From positions 1-27,270 of IMG/VR virus record IMGVR_UViG_3300020122_000156: 27,270 nucleotides of DNA. One strand, written 5' to 3'. Of the stretch, positions 1 through 6,227 are shown piece after piece; within the stretch, counting starts at the first letter, position 1; every line of letters begins with the position of its first letter. The notes beneath the pieces were generated by a model that saw only the letters and a list, made by a program, of their open reading frames with translations, made no database searches and was not told the DNA's origin. Source of the DNA: a virus. Both the position numbers and the translations under genes were made by a program.

Positions 1-1
1 G

Positions 2-925
2 CCAAGTCTGTGGTCGATCGTGGCTTTTGGGGTAATTATGTGCGACTTGTGGGCCTTCTCACTCTACAAAGGGCAAGGCACCTACGACACCAGCCTCACC
101 TGGAAGGGGAAGGTGTTTCTGCATCTCTACGAGCATCAGCCCCGGTTCAACGTGGTGCCGAAGTACTGCTGTGGACAGGGGAATGAGAATTTTATGAGTG
201 CCTTGGCGGGGGCCGCCGTGGCGGCGAGTGTCGGACTGATCGTCCTGGGCCAGCCGTGGGCGTGGATAGCGACCCTATTTTGTGCCCTCCCCTGCCTCAA
301 AACGCGCGGATTCTGGTGGCAATGGCCGCAGGTGAACCAAGGGTGGGGCTATCTGCTGATCGTGGGGGCCGCGGCGGCGGTCTGCACCTGGCCGGTGAGT
401 GTGCTGCCGGTGGGGCTCGCCTTAGCGGGACTGACGATCTGGCTCTGGCGGCGCTCTCCGGCGATGTGGTCCGGGCGGCACGAAATGTGGCGCTACGGCC
501 TCATGATCTGGCGGGATATGGGGTGGCCTGGTCGGCTGATCGGGGCCGGGCCGGAGAGCTGGATTCACATCTTTCAGCGGGATGCCGAGAATCGCGCCCC
601 CCGGTTGTCCGAGCAGAAGGTCTTTGCCACCCATGCGCATAACGAGTTTGTGCATGAACTGGTCGAACGGGGCGTCCTGGGCATGGTCGCCATGACGGGC
701 TATCTCGTGACCGCCATGTGGGGCCTCTGGCAGGGGAGCCCGGAAGCCCAGGCGGTCTTTGTGGTGGGCGCGATGCTGATCGCCTGCATGATGGTGAGCT
801 TCCCGGTCAGTTTGTATCATGAAGTCGCGTTTATCGAGCAGGGAGATGTCACGGGTCACGGCATGCCGATTTTGAATATCATTGCGTTGTCGGCGGTCCT
901 GTTAACGGAAGGAGTACTACGATGA
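2..925 (+). CDS. O-antigen polymerase/ligase-like membrane protein (5' partial)
   Basis: The reading frame is open to the left edge, so the true start is probably upstream; a GTG at 20 is the first start codon inside. The protein has several hydrophobic segments and, in its C-terminal half, the pattern of the Wzy_C/WaaL family: an Arg-rich stretch with GRHEMWRYG, a GPESW motif and a periplasmic-loop His motif, ATHAHNEFVHEL, followed by ERGVLG and another membrane segment. Members join or polymerise O-antigen or other surface glycans in the inner membrane. Complete members usually have about 10-12 membrane segments, so an N-terminal part is missing here. It runs against the late genes at the end of the lysis cassette, a usual place for lysogenic-conversion genes. 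Polymerase versus ligase cannot be told apart. The family call is fairly sure; the role in changing the host surface is inference. Confidence 0.75.
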   Translation, partial: PSLWSIVAFGVIMCDLWAFSLYKGQGTYDTSLTWKGKVFLHLYEHQPRFNVVPKYCCGQGNENFMSALAGAAVAASVGLIVLGQPWAWIATLFCALPCLKTRGFWWQWPQVNQGWGYLLIVGAAAAVCTWPVSVLPVGLALAGLTIWLWRRSPAMWSGRHEMWRYGLMIWRDMGWPGRLIGAGPESWIHIFQRDAENRAPRLSEQKVFATHAHNEFVHELVERGVLGMVAMTGYLVTAMWGLWQGSPEAQAVFVVGAMLIACMMVSFPVSLYHEVAFIEQGDVTGHGMPILNIIALSAVLLTEGVLR

Positions 926-1128
926 GACTCTTTATTGGGCTCGTGCTTGGATTGACAATCGGGGCGGTGGGGTCCCTGGGCGCACAGACCTGGTATGACA
1001 GCCCACAAGCGCAATGGTGGCAAGAGCAGCAATTCCTGCGGAATCAGCAACAACAACTTTATCAGCAGCAGCAGCAGAACCAGATTCTGCAGCAGATGCA
1101 GCAGCAGTTCCGGCCGCATCCCTGCTAG
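922..1128 (+). CDS. Small secreted or membrane-anchored Gln-rich protein
   Basis: A 68-residue protein whose ATG overlaps the stop of the O-antigen-like gene (ATGA), so the two are translationally coupled. Residues 1-20 form a signal peptide or membrane anchor: a positively charged Met-Arg start, a Leu/Ile/Gly core and a small-residue GSLGA end. The rest is very rich in Gln, with CAG/CAA runs from about 1045 to 1110, and looks extended or coiled. No known domain is recognised. The Gln repeat is slippage-prone. The pairing suggests it works with, or is exported beside, the glycan enzyme, but that is inference. Confidence 0.6.
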   Translation: MRLFIGLVLGLTIGAVGSLGAQTWYDSPQAQWWQEQQFLRNQQQQLYQQQQQNQILQQMQQQFRPHPC

Positions 1129-1137
1129 GAAGAGGCG

Positions 1138-1212
1138 ATGATGTATTGGGAGGCGTTTTGGATATTCCTCTTTATCGGGCTCTTGGGTTTGTCTTGGACG
1201 ATTCGGCGCTAG
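1138..1212 (+). CDS. 24-residue single-span membrane micro-protein
   Basis: A very short frame starting ATG ATG after a Shine-Dalgarno-like AGGAAGAGG (1127-1135), nine bases after the preceding stop. The translation has one Trp/Phe/Leu-rich membrane span followed by a basic WTIRR end, the usual topology of phage micro-proteins. Its TAG stop overlaps the TAG stop of the convergent holin-like gene on the other strand through a shared CTAG. The good ribosome site and the coherent membrane span support it; the small size means it could be chance. Confidence 0.4.
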   Translation: MMYWEAFWIFLFIGLLGLSWTIRR

Positions 1213-1745
1213 GGCTTGTTCGACACGACGCTGGCGATCGTGAGGCTTTTTGAAGCACTGCCGGAGGAGCTGCCGAAGTAGTAGCTCATCGCCCCAATCC
1301 AGGCGGTGCCCAAGGCCCCGAGCATGATGTTCACAATGTCGCGTGAGGCATCCGGCACGGCGTGAAAGATCACGAGCCCGAGCACGCCGAAGAAGCCGAC
1401 GGTCAAGACATACGCCAGAATCTTGGTCGTGTTGTCATGGACGGCGATTTCCCGGCCTCGGGCGTTCGCCCGATCGTCGGCGTTGAGCTTGGCCAGATTG
1501 ATGTCCAGGTTCCGCATGTCGATCGTGAACTGTTGCTCCGCCTGCTTGATCTTGAGCAACAGGTCCGGGGTCGCCGTGGCCAGCGTCTGCGCGAGATAGG
1601 ACTCCGGGTCTTGCGGTTTGGCGGCCTCGGGCGGCAGGATCGCATTCAGAATGGCTGACGTGGCCATGCCCGCCAACGGCGTGCCAAAGGCGCTCGCAAT
1701 CGTCGGGGCGACGGTTCTGACGACAGCTTTCCAATCGAAGTCCAT
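1209..1745 (-). CDS. Three-span holin-like protein
   Basis: 178 residues starting at an ATG behind an excellent AGGAGGAG site that overlaps the stop of the upstream holin-like gene. A longer frame exists upstream but lacks such a site. A weakly hydrophobic N-terminal segment (about 10-38) is followed by a charged helical middle and two clear membrane segments near residues 105-130 and 140-160. The C-terminal motif YYFGSSSGSASK, just after the last span, is typical of the three-span holin family best known from gene transfer agents. Such proteins sit in the inner membrane and release the endolysin. It is the last gene of the late block and follows a second membrane protein and an endolysin, which fits a lysis cassette. 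Confidence 0.65.
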   Translation of the reverse strand: MDFDWKAVVRTVAPTIASAFGTPLAGMATSAILNAILPPEAAKPQDPESYLAQTLATATPDLLLKIKQAEQQFTIDMRNLDINLAKLNADDRANARGREIAVHDNTTKILAYVLTVGFFGVLGLVIFHAVPDASRDIVNIMLGALGTAWIGAMSYYFGSSSGSASKSLTIASVVSNKP

Positions 1746-1753
1746 CGCTCCTC

Positions 1754-1987
1754 CTAGTGCAGCTTGACCCACGCGACAAAGCTGTGCCATGCGGCGAAAC
1801 ACGCCGTGAGGGTCCCGACGACCCACGCCATAAAAATCACGAAATTCTTAAACGCGGCAAAGAAGGCCGAGATCGGCGTAATAAACGCGACGAGCTGGAG
1901 CAGCAGCGCGTTCTGCTTGGCCAGGAGGTCATTCTGCGCCTCCATGGCGTCCATGAGGTGACTCATCTCAATCCGCCGCTCCTCCAT
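1754..1987 (-). CDS. Small holin-like membrane protein
   Basis: 77 residues: an amphipathic, charged N-terminus (about 1-28, coiled-coil-like with Met, Glu and Gln) and then a long hydrophobic region from about 29 to 73 that can make two membrane spans. The ATG at 1987 directly abuts the stop of the endolysin gene. A strong GGAGGAG lies just inside this start, so translation may instead begin at the ATG at 1966, giving 70 residues. The position between an M15 endolysin and a three-span holin-like gene suggests a holin or holin partner; this rests on context and topology, not a recognised family. Confidence 0.55.
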   Translation of the reverse strand: MEERRIEMSHLMDAMEAQNDLLAKQNALLLQLVAFITPISAFFAAFKNFVIFMAWVVGTLTACFAAWHSFVAWVKLH

Positions 1988-2473
1988 TCAGGCCATCGCA
2001 TGGTCTGACGCCTTGACCGCCCAGTGCCAGATAACCTTCCCGCCTTCGCGCATGAGAAACGTCTTGGTATCGGGACAATCGTGAATCCATTGATACACGG
2101 CCTGCCCGGTCGTGGTAAACTGCCCGCTCGCATCTTCGAGCGGCACGAGATCCACCGCGTTGCCCGCCAGATGATCGCTCACGCTCGCCAATTCCAAGGA
2201 GGACATGCCCACCATCGTCTCACGGAGCAGTGCCGTGATCTGCTCGACCGTGCGACATTCGGGATGATAATCCACGGCGGTCTGGAGCAGCGCCGCATGG
2301 AGATAGGTCTTGCCGATCCAGTGCCGGTCCGTCACGACCTGGCAGGCCATCGCGTGGGCTTGTGCCGCCACGTCGCGCCGGCCACTCAGGTAGACGACGG
2401 ACGGATAGGCGACAAGGAGTTGCCCCGCCCGGAGCGCCATCGTCGGGGACAGCTGTAAGGACTCCATGGTCAT
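1988..2473 (-). CDS. M15-type peptidoglycan endopeptidase (endolysin)
   Basis: 161 residues. The ATG at 2473 is chosen because GGAG lies nine bases upstream; a GTG at 2494 is possible. The LSGRR segment at 29-33 and the motif SDHLAGNAVD (99-108) match the SxHxxGxAxD zinc signature of M15 peptidases, giving ligands His101 and Asp108; the third ligand is probably His150 in WHW near the C-terminus. Phage members cut stem-peptide bonds in peptidoglycan at lysis. There is no separate binding domain or signal peptide, so release would need the neighbouring holins. Oddity: the acidic residue expected three places before the last His is Val147, so the catalytic acid is not obvious. Confidence 0.72.
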   Translation of the reverse strand: MTMESLQLSPTMALRAGQLLVAYPSVVYLSGRRDVAAQAHAMACQVVTDRHWIGKTYLHAALLQTAVDYHPECRTVEQITALLRETMVGMSSLELASVSDHLAGNAVDLVPLEDASGQFTTTGQAVYQWIHDCPDTKTFLMREGGKVIWHWAVKASDHAMA

Positions 2474-2522
2474 CGGGCACGTCTCCGGGTACACGATTTC
2501 GTCGCTTTATCCCAATGGCCCC

Positions 2523-2882
2523 CTACGGCAAGACACCGACAACGCTGAGGCCGGTAGGGGCAAGGGGAGGGTTCAGATTGACGACCGCCTCCGCTGTGTT
2601 GCTAAACAAGGATTCATTGCCCGCCGTATCGGTTGCGGTCAATTTGTAGCAATAGGTGCCATCGGTCGTGACGGTGTTCGAACCGGTCGTGACCTTCCCG
2701 AAGGTGCCGACCGTCGCAAACGCCCCAGGGAGCGAACAGGCCCCAGGAGCGCGGTACAGTTTATAGCCTGCCAGATCGGCTTCCGTGTTGGCGTTCCAAC
2801 TCAGATTGACGGTCGCGGCCTCAGCCAATCCGACGCAGGCGAGCCAGAGACTGAGCGCGAGGGTTACAGCTATGCGTGTCAT
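2523..2882 (-). CDS. Secreted fibronectin type III domain protein
   Basis: 119 residues, starting at an ATG seven bases after AAGGAG. Residues 1-22 form a signal peptide with an AEA cleavage site. The mature part is one fibronectin type III fold: [18 protein letters not shown] at its start, a YCYKLTATD strand and [11 protein letters not shown] near the end. Such domains bind surfaces or glycans or act as spacers. A Sec-type signal is unusual for a virion structural protein, so this may be exported from the infected cell or displayed on it. It lies between the spike genes and the endolysin. Its 5' end overlaps the preceding zinc-ribbon gene by 62 bases in another frame. Confidence 0.68.
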   Translation of the reverse strand: MTRIAVTLALSLWLACVGLAEAATVNLSWNANTEADLAGYKLYRAPGACSLPGAFATVGTFGKVTTGSNTVTTDGTYCYKLTATDTAGNESLFSNTAEAVVNLNPPLAPTGLSVVGVLP

Positions 2883-3036
2883 AGGGATGCTCCTTGTAAT
2901 AATGTTGGGCACAGCCCTCACAGAGGCCGGGCCGTTTCGCCAGAAAACTATTGGCCGTGAGAAACCCACAGCCGGGGCACGGCGTGTGATACGCCGACGC
3001 ACGAACCTGACAGGTACACGTGACACAATGGCCCAT
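2821..3036 (-). CDS. Cys-rich zinc-ribbon mini-protein
   Basis: 71 residues with Cys pairs at C4/C7/C9, C20/C23 and C39/C42, plus His17, enough for two zinc-knuckle-like sites. The start is coupled to the stop of the spike-base-like gene (TGATG, one-base overlap). The C-terminal part is basic. The last 62 bases overlap the signal-peptide coding part of the FN3 gene in a different frame, a long overlap that is unusual but compatible with phage compaction. No precise family is recognised; zinc binding is inferred from Cys spacing. Confidence 0.55.
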   Translation of the reverse strand: MGHCVTCTCQVRASAYHTPCPGCGFLTANSFLAKRPGLCEGCAQHYYKEHPYDTHSCNPRAQSLARLRRIG

Positions 3037-3308
3037 CAGTAGACCCCCACGAGGCTGCCCGCCGTCGTGCCGGTACTGAACACGTAATGGACACAAATCG
3101 GCAGCAACGAACCGGCGGGCACCGAAAAGAAGGTGACGGTGTTCGGCGCTTCCTGATTGCCCATCACCACCACGAGGTTTCCGGCGGCGCCGACATACAC
3201 GCCGCGTGTCTGTCCAGGCAGACGCTGCGTATCGGAGGGGGTAATCGCGAACGCACCGGACGCGGGCGAGGGCGGCACTTGCGTGATTTGGAATAAGGGA
3301 AAGGCCAT
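3036..3308 (-). CDS. Spike-base-like small structural protein
   Basis: 90 residues. The pattern ITPSDTQRLPGQTRGVYVG, then a glycine turn, FFSVPAGSLLP and a C-terminal FSTGTTAGSLVGVY, resembles the small beta-rich spike base protein family known from the Rhodobacter gene transfer agent (Rcc01079-like), found in many phages. These sit at the base of head spikes or fibres. Coupled by one-base TAATG and TGATG overlaps to both neighbours in a run of spike and fibre genes. The resemblance is remembered, not computed. Confidence 0.6.
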   Translation of the reverse strand: MAFPLFQITQVPPSPASGAFAITPSDTQRLPGQTRGVYVGAAGNLVVVMGNQEAPNTVTFFSVPAGSLLPICVHYVFSTGTTAGSLVGVY

Positions 3309-3580
3309 TACATCCTCCCGCGCACGGCGAGTTCAATCGCCAAATTGAGATCCTGTTGCGGAGGCGGCAGGCACTTGATCTTGCGGCAGTAGGCCTTGAC
3401 CGCCGTGTCCACAAACACGCGCTTATCGTTCCCGCTGCTGCCGGTCTGCTCCGCTTCTTCGACTTTGACCTTGACCAACTTATACCACGATTTGGCCATG
3501 AGATCTTGCCGCATCGCCGCTTCGTTGGGCAAGTAGCGCCGCTCCATCCAGCGCGCCAGATCTTCCAGGATCTCCCTCAC
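3308..3580 (-). CDS. Hypothetical small structural protein with PPPQ tail motif
   Basis: 90 residues starting at a GTG that overlaps the upstream stop (GTGA). The frame can be extended upstream to 3748, but that part is the shadow of the 59-residue gene before it. The N-terminal half is helical and charged; the C-terminus contains LPPPQQDLNLAIELAVRGRM. The upstream neighbour ends in a very similar LPPPQELSIGLGLDLRGGLA. The shared ending suggests a common docking or assembly element. The function is unknown; placement between the fibre and spike-base genes suggests a virion part. Confidence 0.6.
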   Translation of the reverse strand: MREILEDLARWMERRYLPNEAAMRQDLMAKSWYKLVKVKVEEAEQTGSSGNDKRVFVDTAVKAYCRKIKCLPPPQQDLNLAIELAVRGRM

Positions 3581-3756
3581 GCCAATCCGCCACGCAGATC
3601 GAGCCCGAGGCCGATCGAAAGTTCCTGCGGCGGCGGCAGCGTCGAGACCGGCCCCGCCCCGCCCGTGCCCCGCGAGGGCCAGCGGATTTGCATCGCCACG
3701 GATTCGGCGGCGGCTCCAGTCGGATATTTTCTGCCACCCGGTCGCCATACAATCAT
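3577..3756 (-). CDS. Hypothetical 59-residue protein with PPPQ tail motif
   Basis: A short frame whose ATG directly follows the TAG of the fibre gene and whose TGA overlaps the GTG start of the next gene. It contains a MIVWRPGGRKYPTG start, an SVAMQIRWPSRGTG middle and a C-terminal LPPPQELSIGLGLDLRGG that mirrors the end of its downstream neighbour. Back-to-back coupling on both sides is the main support. No family is recognised; a small tail or spike component is plausible. Confidence 0.5.
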   Translation of the reverse strand: MIVWRPGGRKYPTGAAAESVAMQIRWPSRGTGGAGPVSTLPPPQELSIGLGLDLRGGLA

Positions 3757-4968
3757 CTAAAAGCTCGTGGGAAAGGTCACAAACACATCGTCGTTATTCG
3801 TACTGGTCACTCTGAGCGTAATGACGTTCCCGTTCAAGTCCGACGCCGCAAAGTTGATGCTGTAGATGCCGAACGCAATCTCGGTCACGGCGCTCAAGCT
3901 GCCGGATCCAAAGGCCCCGCCGTCGATCGAGCGGGTGGCGGTCAAGGCCGCTGCCCCTGTGGCCGGCTGGTGGTTCGTCGAGTCTGTGATTAAGAACTCG
4001 AAATTCGCGAGCGCCTGATTCTTTTTGATGGCCGTGTTGATAAACACGCCGGTGGCCACACTGCCGACACTCCCCGTCACATTGCCGCCCACATTCCCCG
4101 TGACACTGCCCACCGCGCCCACCACCGAGCCGACGGTGCCGGTGACATTGCCGCCCACATTGCCGGTGACGCTGCCGACCGCACCCGTGACCGAGGCCAC
4201 GACGGTCGAGGCGGGCACCACCGCTTGCACCTGCTGCGAGGAGAGCGCGAGGGGTTGCGTCGAGAGCCAGGTTTCGAGATCCACACGCGGCACGCCTTGG
4301 AGCAGCACGCTGGTCGCCCGCGCCCCGAGCCAGTCCTGCGTATTCATGTTCGGCAGATTATTCGCGTCATAGGTCGCCGGTTGGCCGTTCCATTGCGTGA
4401 CATTGACGGGAGCCACCGCGCCAAGCGTCACGCCTGTGGCAGCCGTGATATTGGTGGTACTGGCGACAGTGCCAGACGGGAATGCTGTGGTGAGGAAGCC
4501 AGACGGCAGGCTCGTGACCACTTGCGCGTTCCAATCGCGGACGTTCACATTCGGAAAGTTATTCGCGTCGGTCGTGGCGGTCTGATTGTTGTAGTTCTTG
4601 ACGTTCACGTCGGGAATCCCCGCCGTCGCCGGGGTCGCCACTTGCGTCATGTTCCAATTGACGATGTTGACGCCCAAGACCGCCGTCGCGAGGTCCAGAA
4701 TCTGATCGGCAAAATCGGTATCATCCGCCGCCACGGCGTTAATGTAATAGGAGAGGTCCCCGGCGGTGTTGGTGTCTGTGGTGTTGAGCACGACCTTATA
4801 CCAGCCGTTCGCGATTTCGGAGACCGTGCCGCCCACGCGGGCAAAGGACGCGCCCGCCTTGGCGATGTTCACATTGGGTGACGCGCCCGTTTTCGGCGAG
4901 AGATGATCGCTCGTGGCAATCATCTTGAAGGTCCGTGTATAGGCGATGCCTTTAGGATAAAACGCCAT
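3757..4968 (-). CDS. Tail fibre-like protein with Gly/Val repeats
   Basis: 403 residues. The N-terminal about 105 residues look like a beta-sandwich baseplate or fibre attachment domain (a WYKVVLNTTDTNTAGDLSYYI strand pair). The middle carries repeated VNVxxWNxQ units (about 120-230). Residues about 265-310 are a low-complexity VGSVTGNVGGNVTG repeat, and a C-terminal beta domain has RSIDGGAFGSG and ending strands. Such Gly-rich stalks are common in phage fibres and other host-contact proteins. The start directly follows the stop of the upstream gene. Likely a receptor-binding or spike fibre; which domain binds the host is unknown. Confidence 0.62.
   Translation of the reverse strand: MAFYPKGIAYTRTFKMIATSDHLSPKTGASPNVNIAKAGASFARVGGTVSEIANGWYKVVLNTTDTNTAGDLSYYINAVAADDTDFADQILDLATAVLGVNIVNWNMTQVATPATAGIPDVNVKNYNNQTATTDANNFPNVNVRDWNAQVVTSLPSGFLTTAFPSGTVASTTNITAATGVTLGAVAPVNVTQWNGQPATYDANNLPNMNTQDWLGARATSVLLQGVPRVDLETWLSTQPLALSSQQVQAVVPASTVVASVTGAVGSVTGNVGGNVTGTVGSVVGAVGSVTGNVGGNVTGSVGSVATGVFINTAIKKNQALANFEFLITDSTNHQPATGAAALTATRSIDGGAFGSGSLSAVTEIAFGIYSINFAASDLNGNVITLRVTSTNNDDVFVTFPTSF
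4076..4190. repeat. Two-copy 66-base tandem repeat in the fibre gene
   Basis: Two near-identical segments of about 48 bases start at 4076 and 4142, a 66-base (22-codon) period. They encode the repeated VGSVTGNVGGNVTG stalk of the fibre. The period is a multiple of three, so copy-number change would lengthen or shorten the stalk without shifting the frame. Confidence 0.7.
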
Positions 4969-5721
4969 CTACCACCCGTGGACTTGCCGGGAGCCGATCT
5001 TGGTCCCGATGCCGCTCAAGGTTTTGCGAAAGACCGGTGTGAAGCTCGGCGGCGCGCCGCCGGAGAGTTTATACACGGCCACACAGACCACCCAGCCGCT
5101 GTTCGATCCGGTGGACCCATCGGCGGTTTTGGTAGAGCCGGACGCCCCGGAGTCTTTCGATTCCAGCGCCGTCACCGAAATGGAGGACCCATTATTGGCG
5201 GCGTCAATCGTAAAGCCGCTGCCCGCCGTGGGCGTCTCGCCCTCGCCGTCATCCGCATACCCTCCGATGATCAGTTCATTCGCCGCCGTGGTGGACCCCG
5301 ATGTGGTCGCGCTCCAGTTCGTGTTCCCGCCGGTATTGGTGCTTGTGCCCGTGGCATCCACCGCGCCGGCACCCACCGAATTATCGAGCCCTCGATAGGC
5401 CGCTGCCGAGGCCGAACAGGCCCCACCCACCCAGGTAATCGTCAAGACGGGCGTGCCGTTGCTCGTGACGGGCGCGGACCAAATCGAATTGCGGCAATCC
5501 AATCCTCCCACAATGGTATTGGCGCTCTCGACATCCTTCGTAAAGGTCCCGCAAAAGGTCCCGGTGATGCCGGTGATCGCTTCCACCGGCGTCCCGGCAT
5601 TCGGGCTGGCCGTCACAATCACCCGATCATCGACGACACAGGCCGCGCCGAGCGTGACGGTAAAAGGCGAACTGGCGTGTTCGGCGTGCCCCCCGGATCC
5701 TGTCACCGGGCTCCAGGCCAT
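4969..5721 (-). CDS. Beta-rich phage structural protein, likely spike or fibre tip
   Basis: 250 residues, rich in Ser, Thr, Gly and Ala, with alternating strands and no membrane span or signal peptide. A repeated layout (TVTLGAACVVDDRVIV, a TGTFCGTF strand, VLTITWVGGACSASAAAYRGLDN, then ELIIGGYADD and a final WVVCVAVYKL strand) matches a type of single-domain beta-sandwich protein often seen among phage fibre and spike genes. Several Cys residues (about positions 28, 57, 76, 102) are unusual for such a protein. It ends directly before the fibre gene and overlaps the internal virion gene by one base. A role in adsorption is inferred from context. Confidence 0.5.
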   Translation of the reverse strand: MAWSPVTGSGGHAEHASSPFTVTLGAACVVDDRVIVTASPNAGTPVEAITGITGTFCGTFTKDVESANTIVGGLDCRNSIWSAPVTSNGTPVLTITWVGGACSASAAAYRGLDNSVGAGAVDATGTSTNTGGNTNWSATTSGSTTAANELIIGGYADDGEGETPTAGSGFTIDAANNGSSISVTALESKDSGASGSTKTADGSTGSNSGWVVCVAVYKLSGGAPPSFTPVFRKTLSGIGTKIGSRQVHGW

Positions 5722-6215
5722 TACCGGCCCCGCACCATCTGAAACAGTTCCGCATTCGGATTGGCCGCTTGCGAGGCGGCAAAGGCTTCCAAGGCGCTCC
5801 AGAATTGCGGCGAGAACTTCCCGCCGTTGCCCTGCCAGAGTTCCTTAATGAGCGCCTTGCCTGCCTGGGTGTTGTTCGCAATGTTGTAGTTCGTGATCAT
5901 CGTGTGAATCTTGGGGATGAGGTACCCCGCCGCCACGCCGAGGCCCGCGCCTTCGGCCCCCATCTCGCCCGCGTGGCCAATCGCGCCGCCCGCGCCGCCC
6001 ATCCCCAACACCGTCGCAATCTGCCCCAGCCGTTCCTTTGATCCGGCATCGCTCCCGCGCGGGGCGGTAATGGGGGGAATCTTGTTCAGATTCACCAGCG
6101 ACTTCATCAGGCTCGTCTGCTCGTCGGGCGTGAAGGATTGGCGATAGAAGTTCGCCAGTTCGTCATGCGGATCATTGAGACGGTTGATGATTTTGTTCGC
6201 TCGAAAGCGCTCCAC
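5721..6215 (-). CDS. Internal virion protein, C-terminal part downstream of an in-frame TAA
   Basis: 164 residues from a GTG at 6215. It lies in the same frame as the gene before it (6228-7505), separated only by TAA and four codons reading GQGD. The N-terminus continues a charged helical region (ERFRANKIINRLN), then FTPDEQ and an IPPITAPRG segment, a glycine-rich hydrophobic zipper (MGGAGGAIGHAGEMGAEGAG) and a helical end. This looks like the C-terminal half of a long internal virion or ejection protein rather than an independent gene. A weak AAGGA sits 12 bases before the GTG, so separate translation is possible. Confidence 0.6.
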   Translation of the reverse strand: MERFRANKIINRLNDPHDELANFYRQSFTPDEQTSLMKSLVNLNKIPPITAPRGSDAGSKERLGQIATVLGMGGAGGAIGHAGEMGAEGAGLGVAAGYLIPKIHTMITNYNIANNTQAGKALIKELWQGNGGKFSPQFWSALEAFAASQAANPNAELFQMVRGR

Positions 6216-6227
6216 GTCGCCCTGTCC

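Noticed and set aside
1746-1826. Upstream extension of the three-span holin-like gene
   Set aside because: The ATG at 1745 has an ideal AGGAGGAG site; the extension overlaps the upstream holin-like gene.
3581-3748. N-terminal extension of the 90-residue gene to 3748
   Set aside because: The region is better explained by the coupled 59-residue gene in another frame; the extension is Arg/Ala/Gly-rich and lacks a ribosome site.
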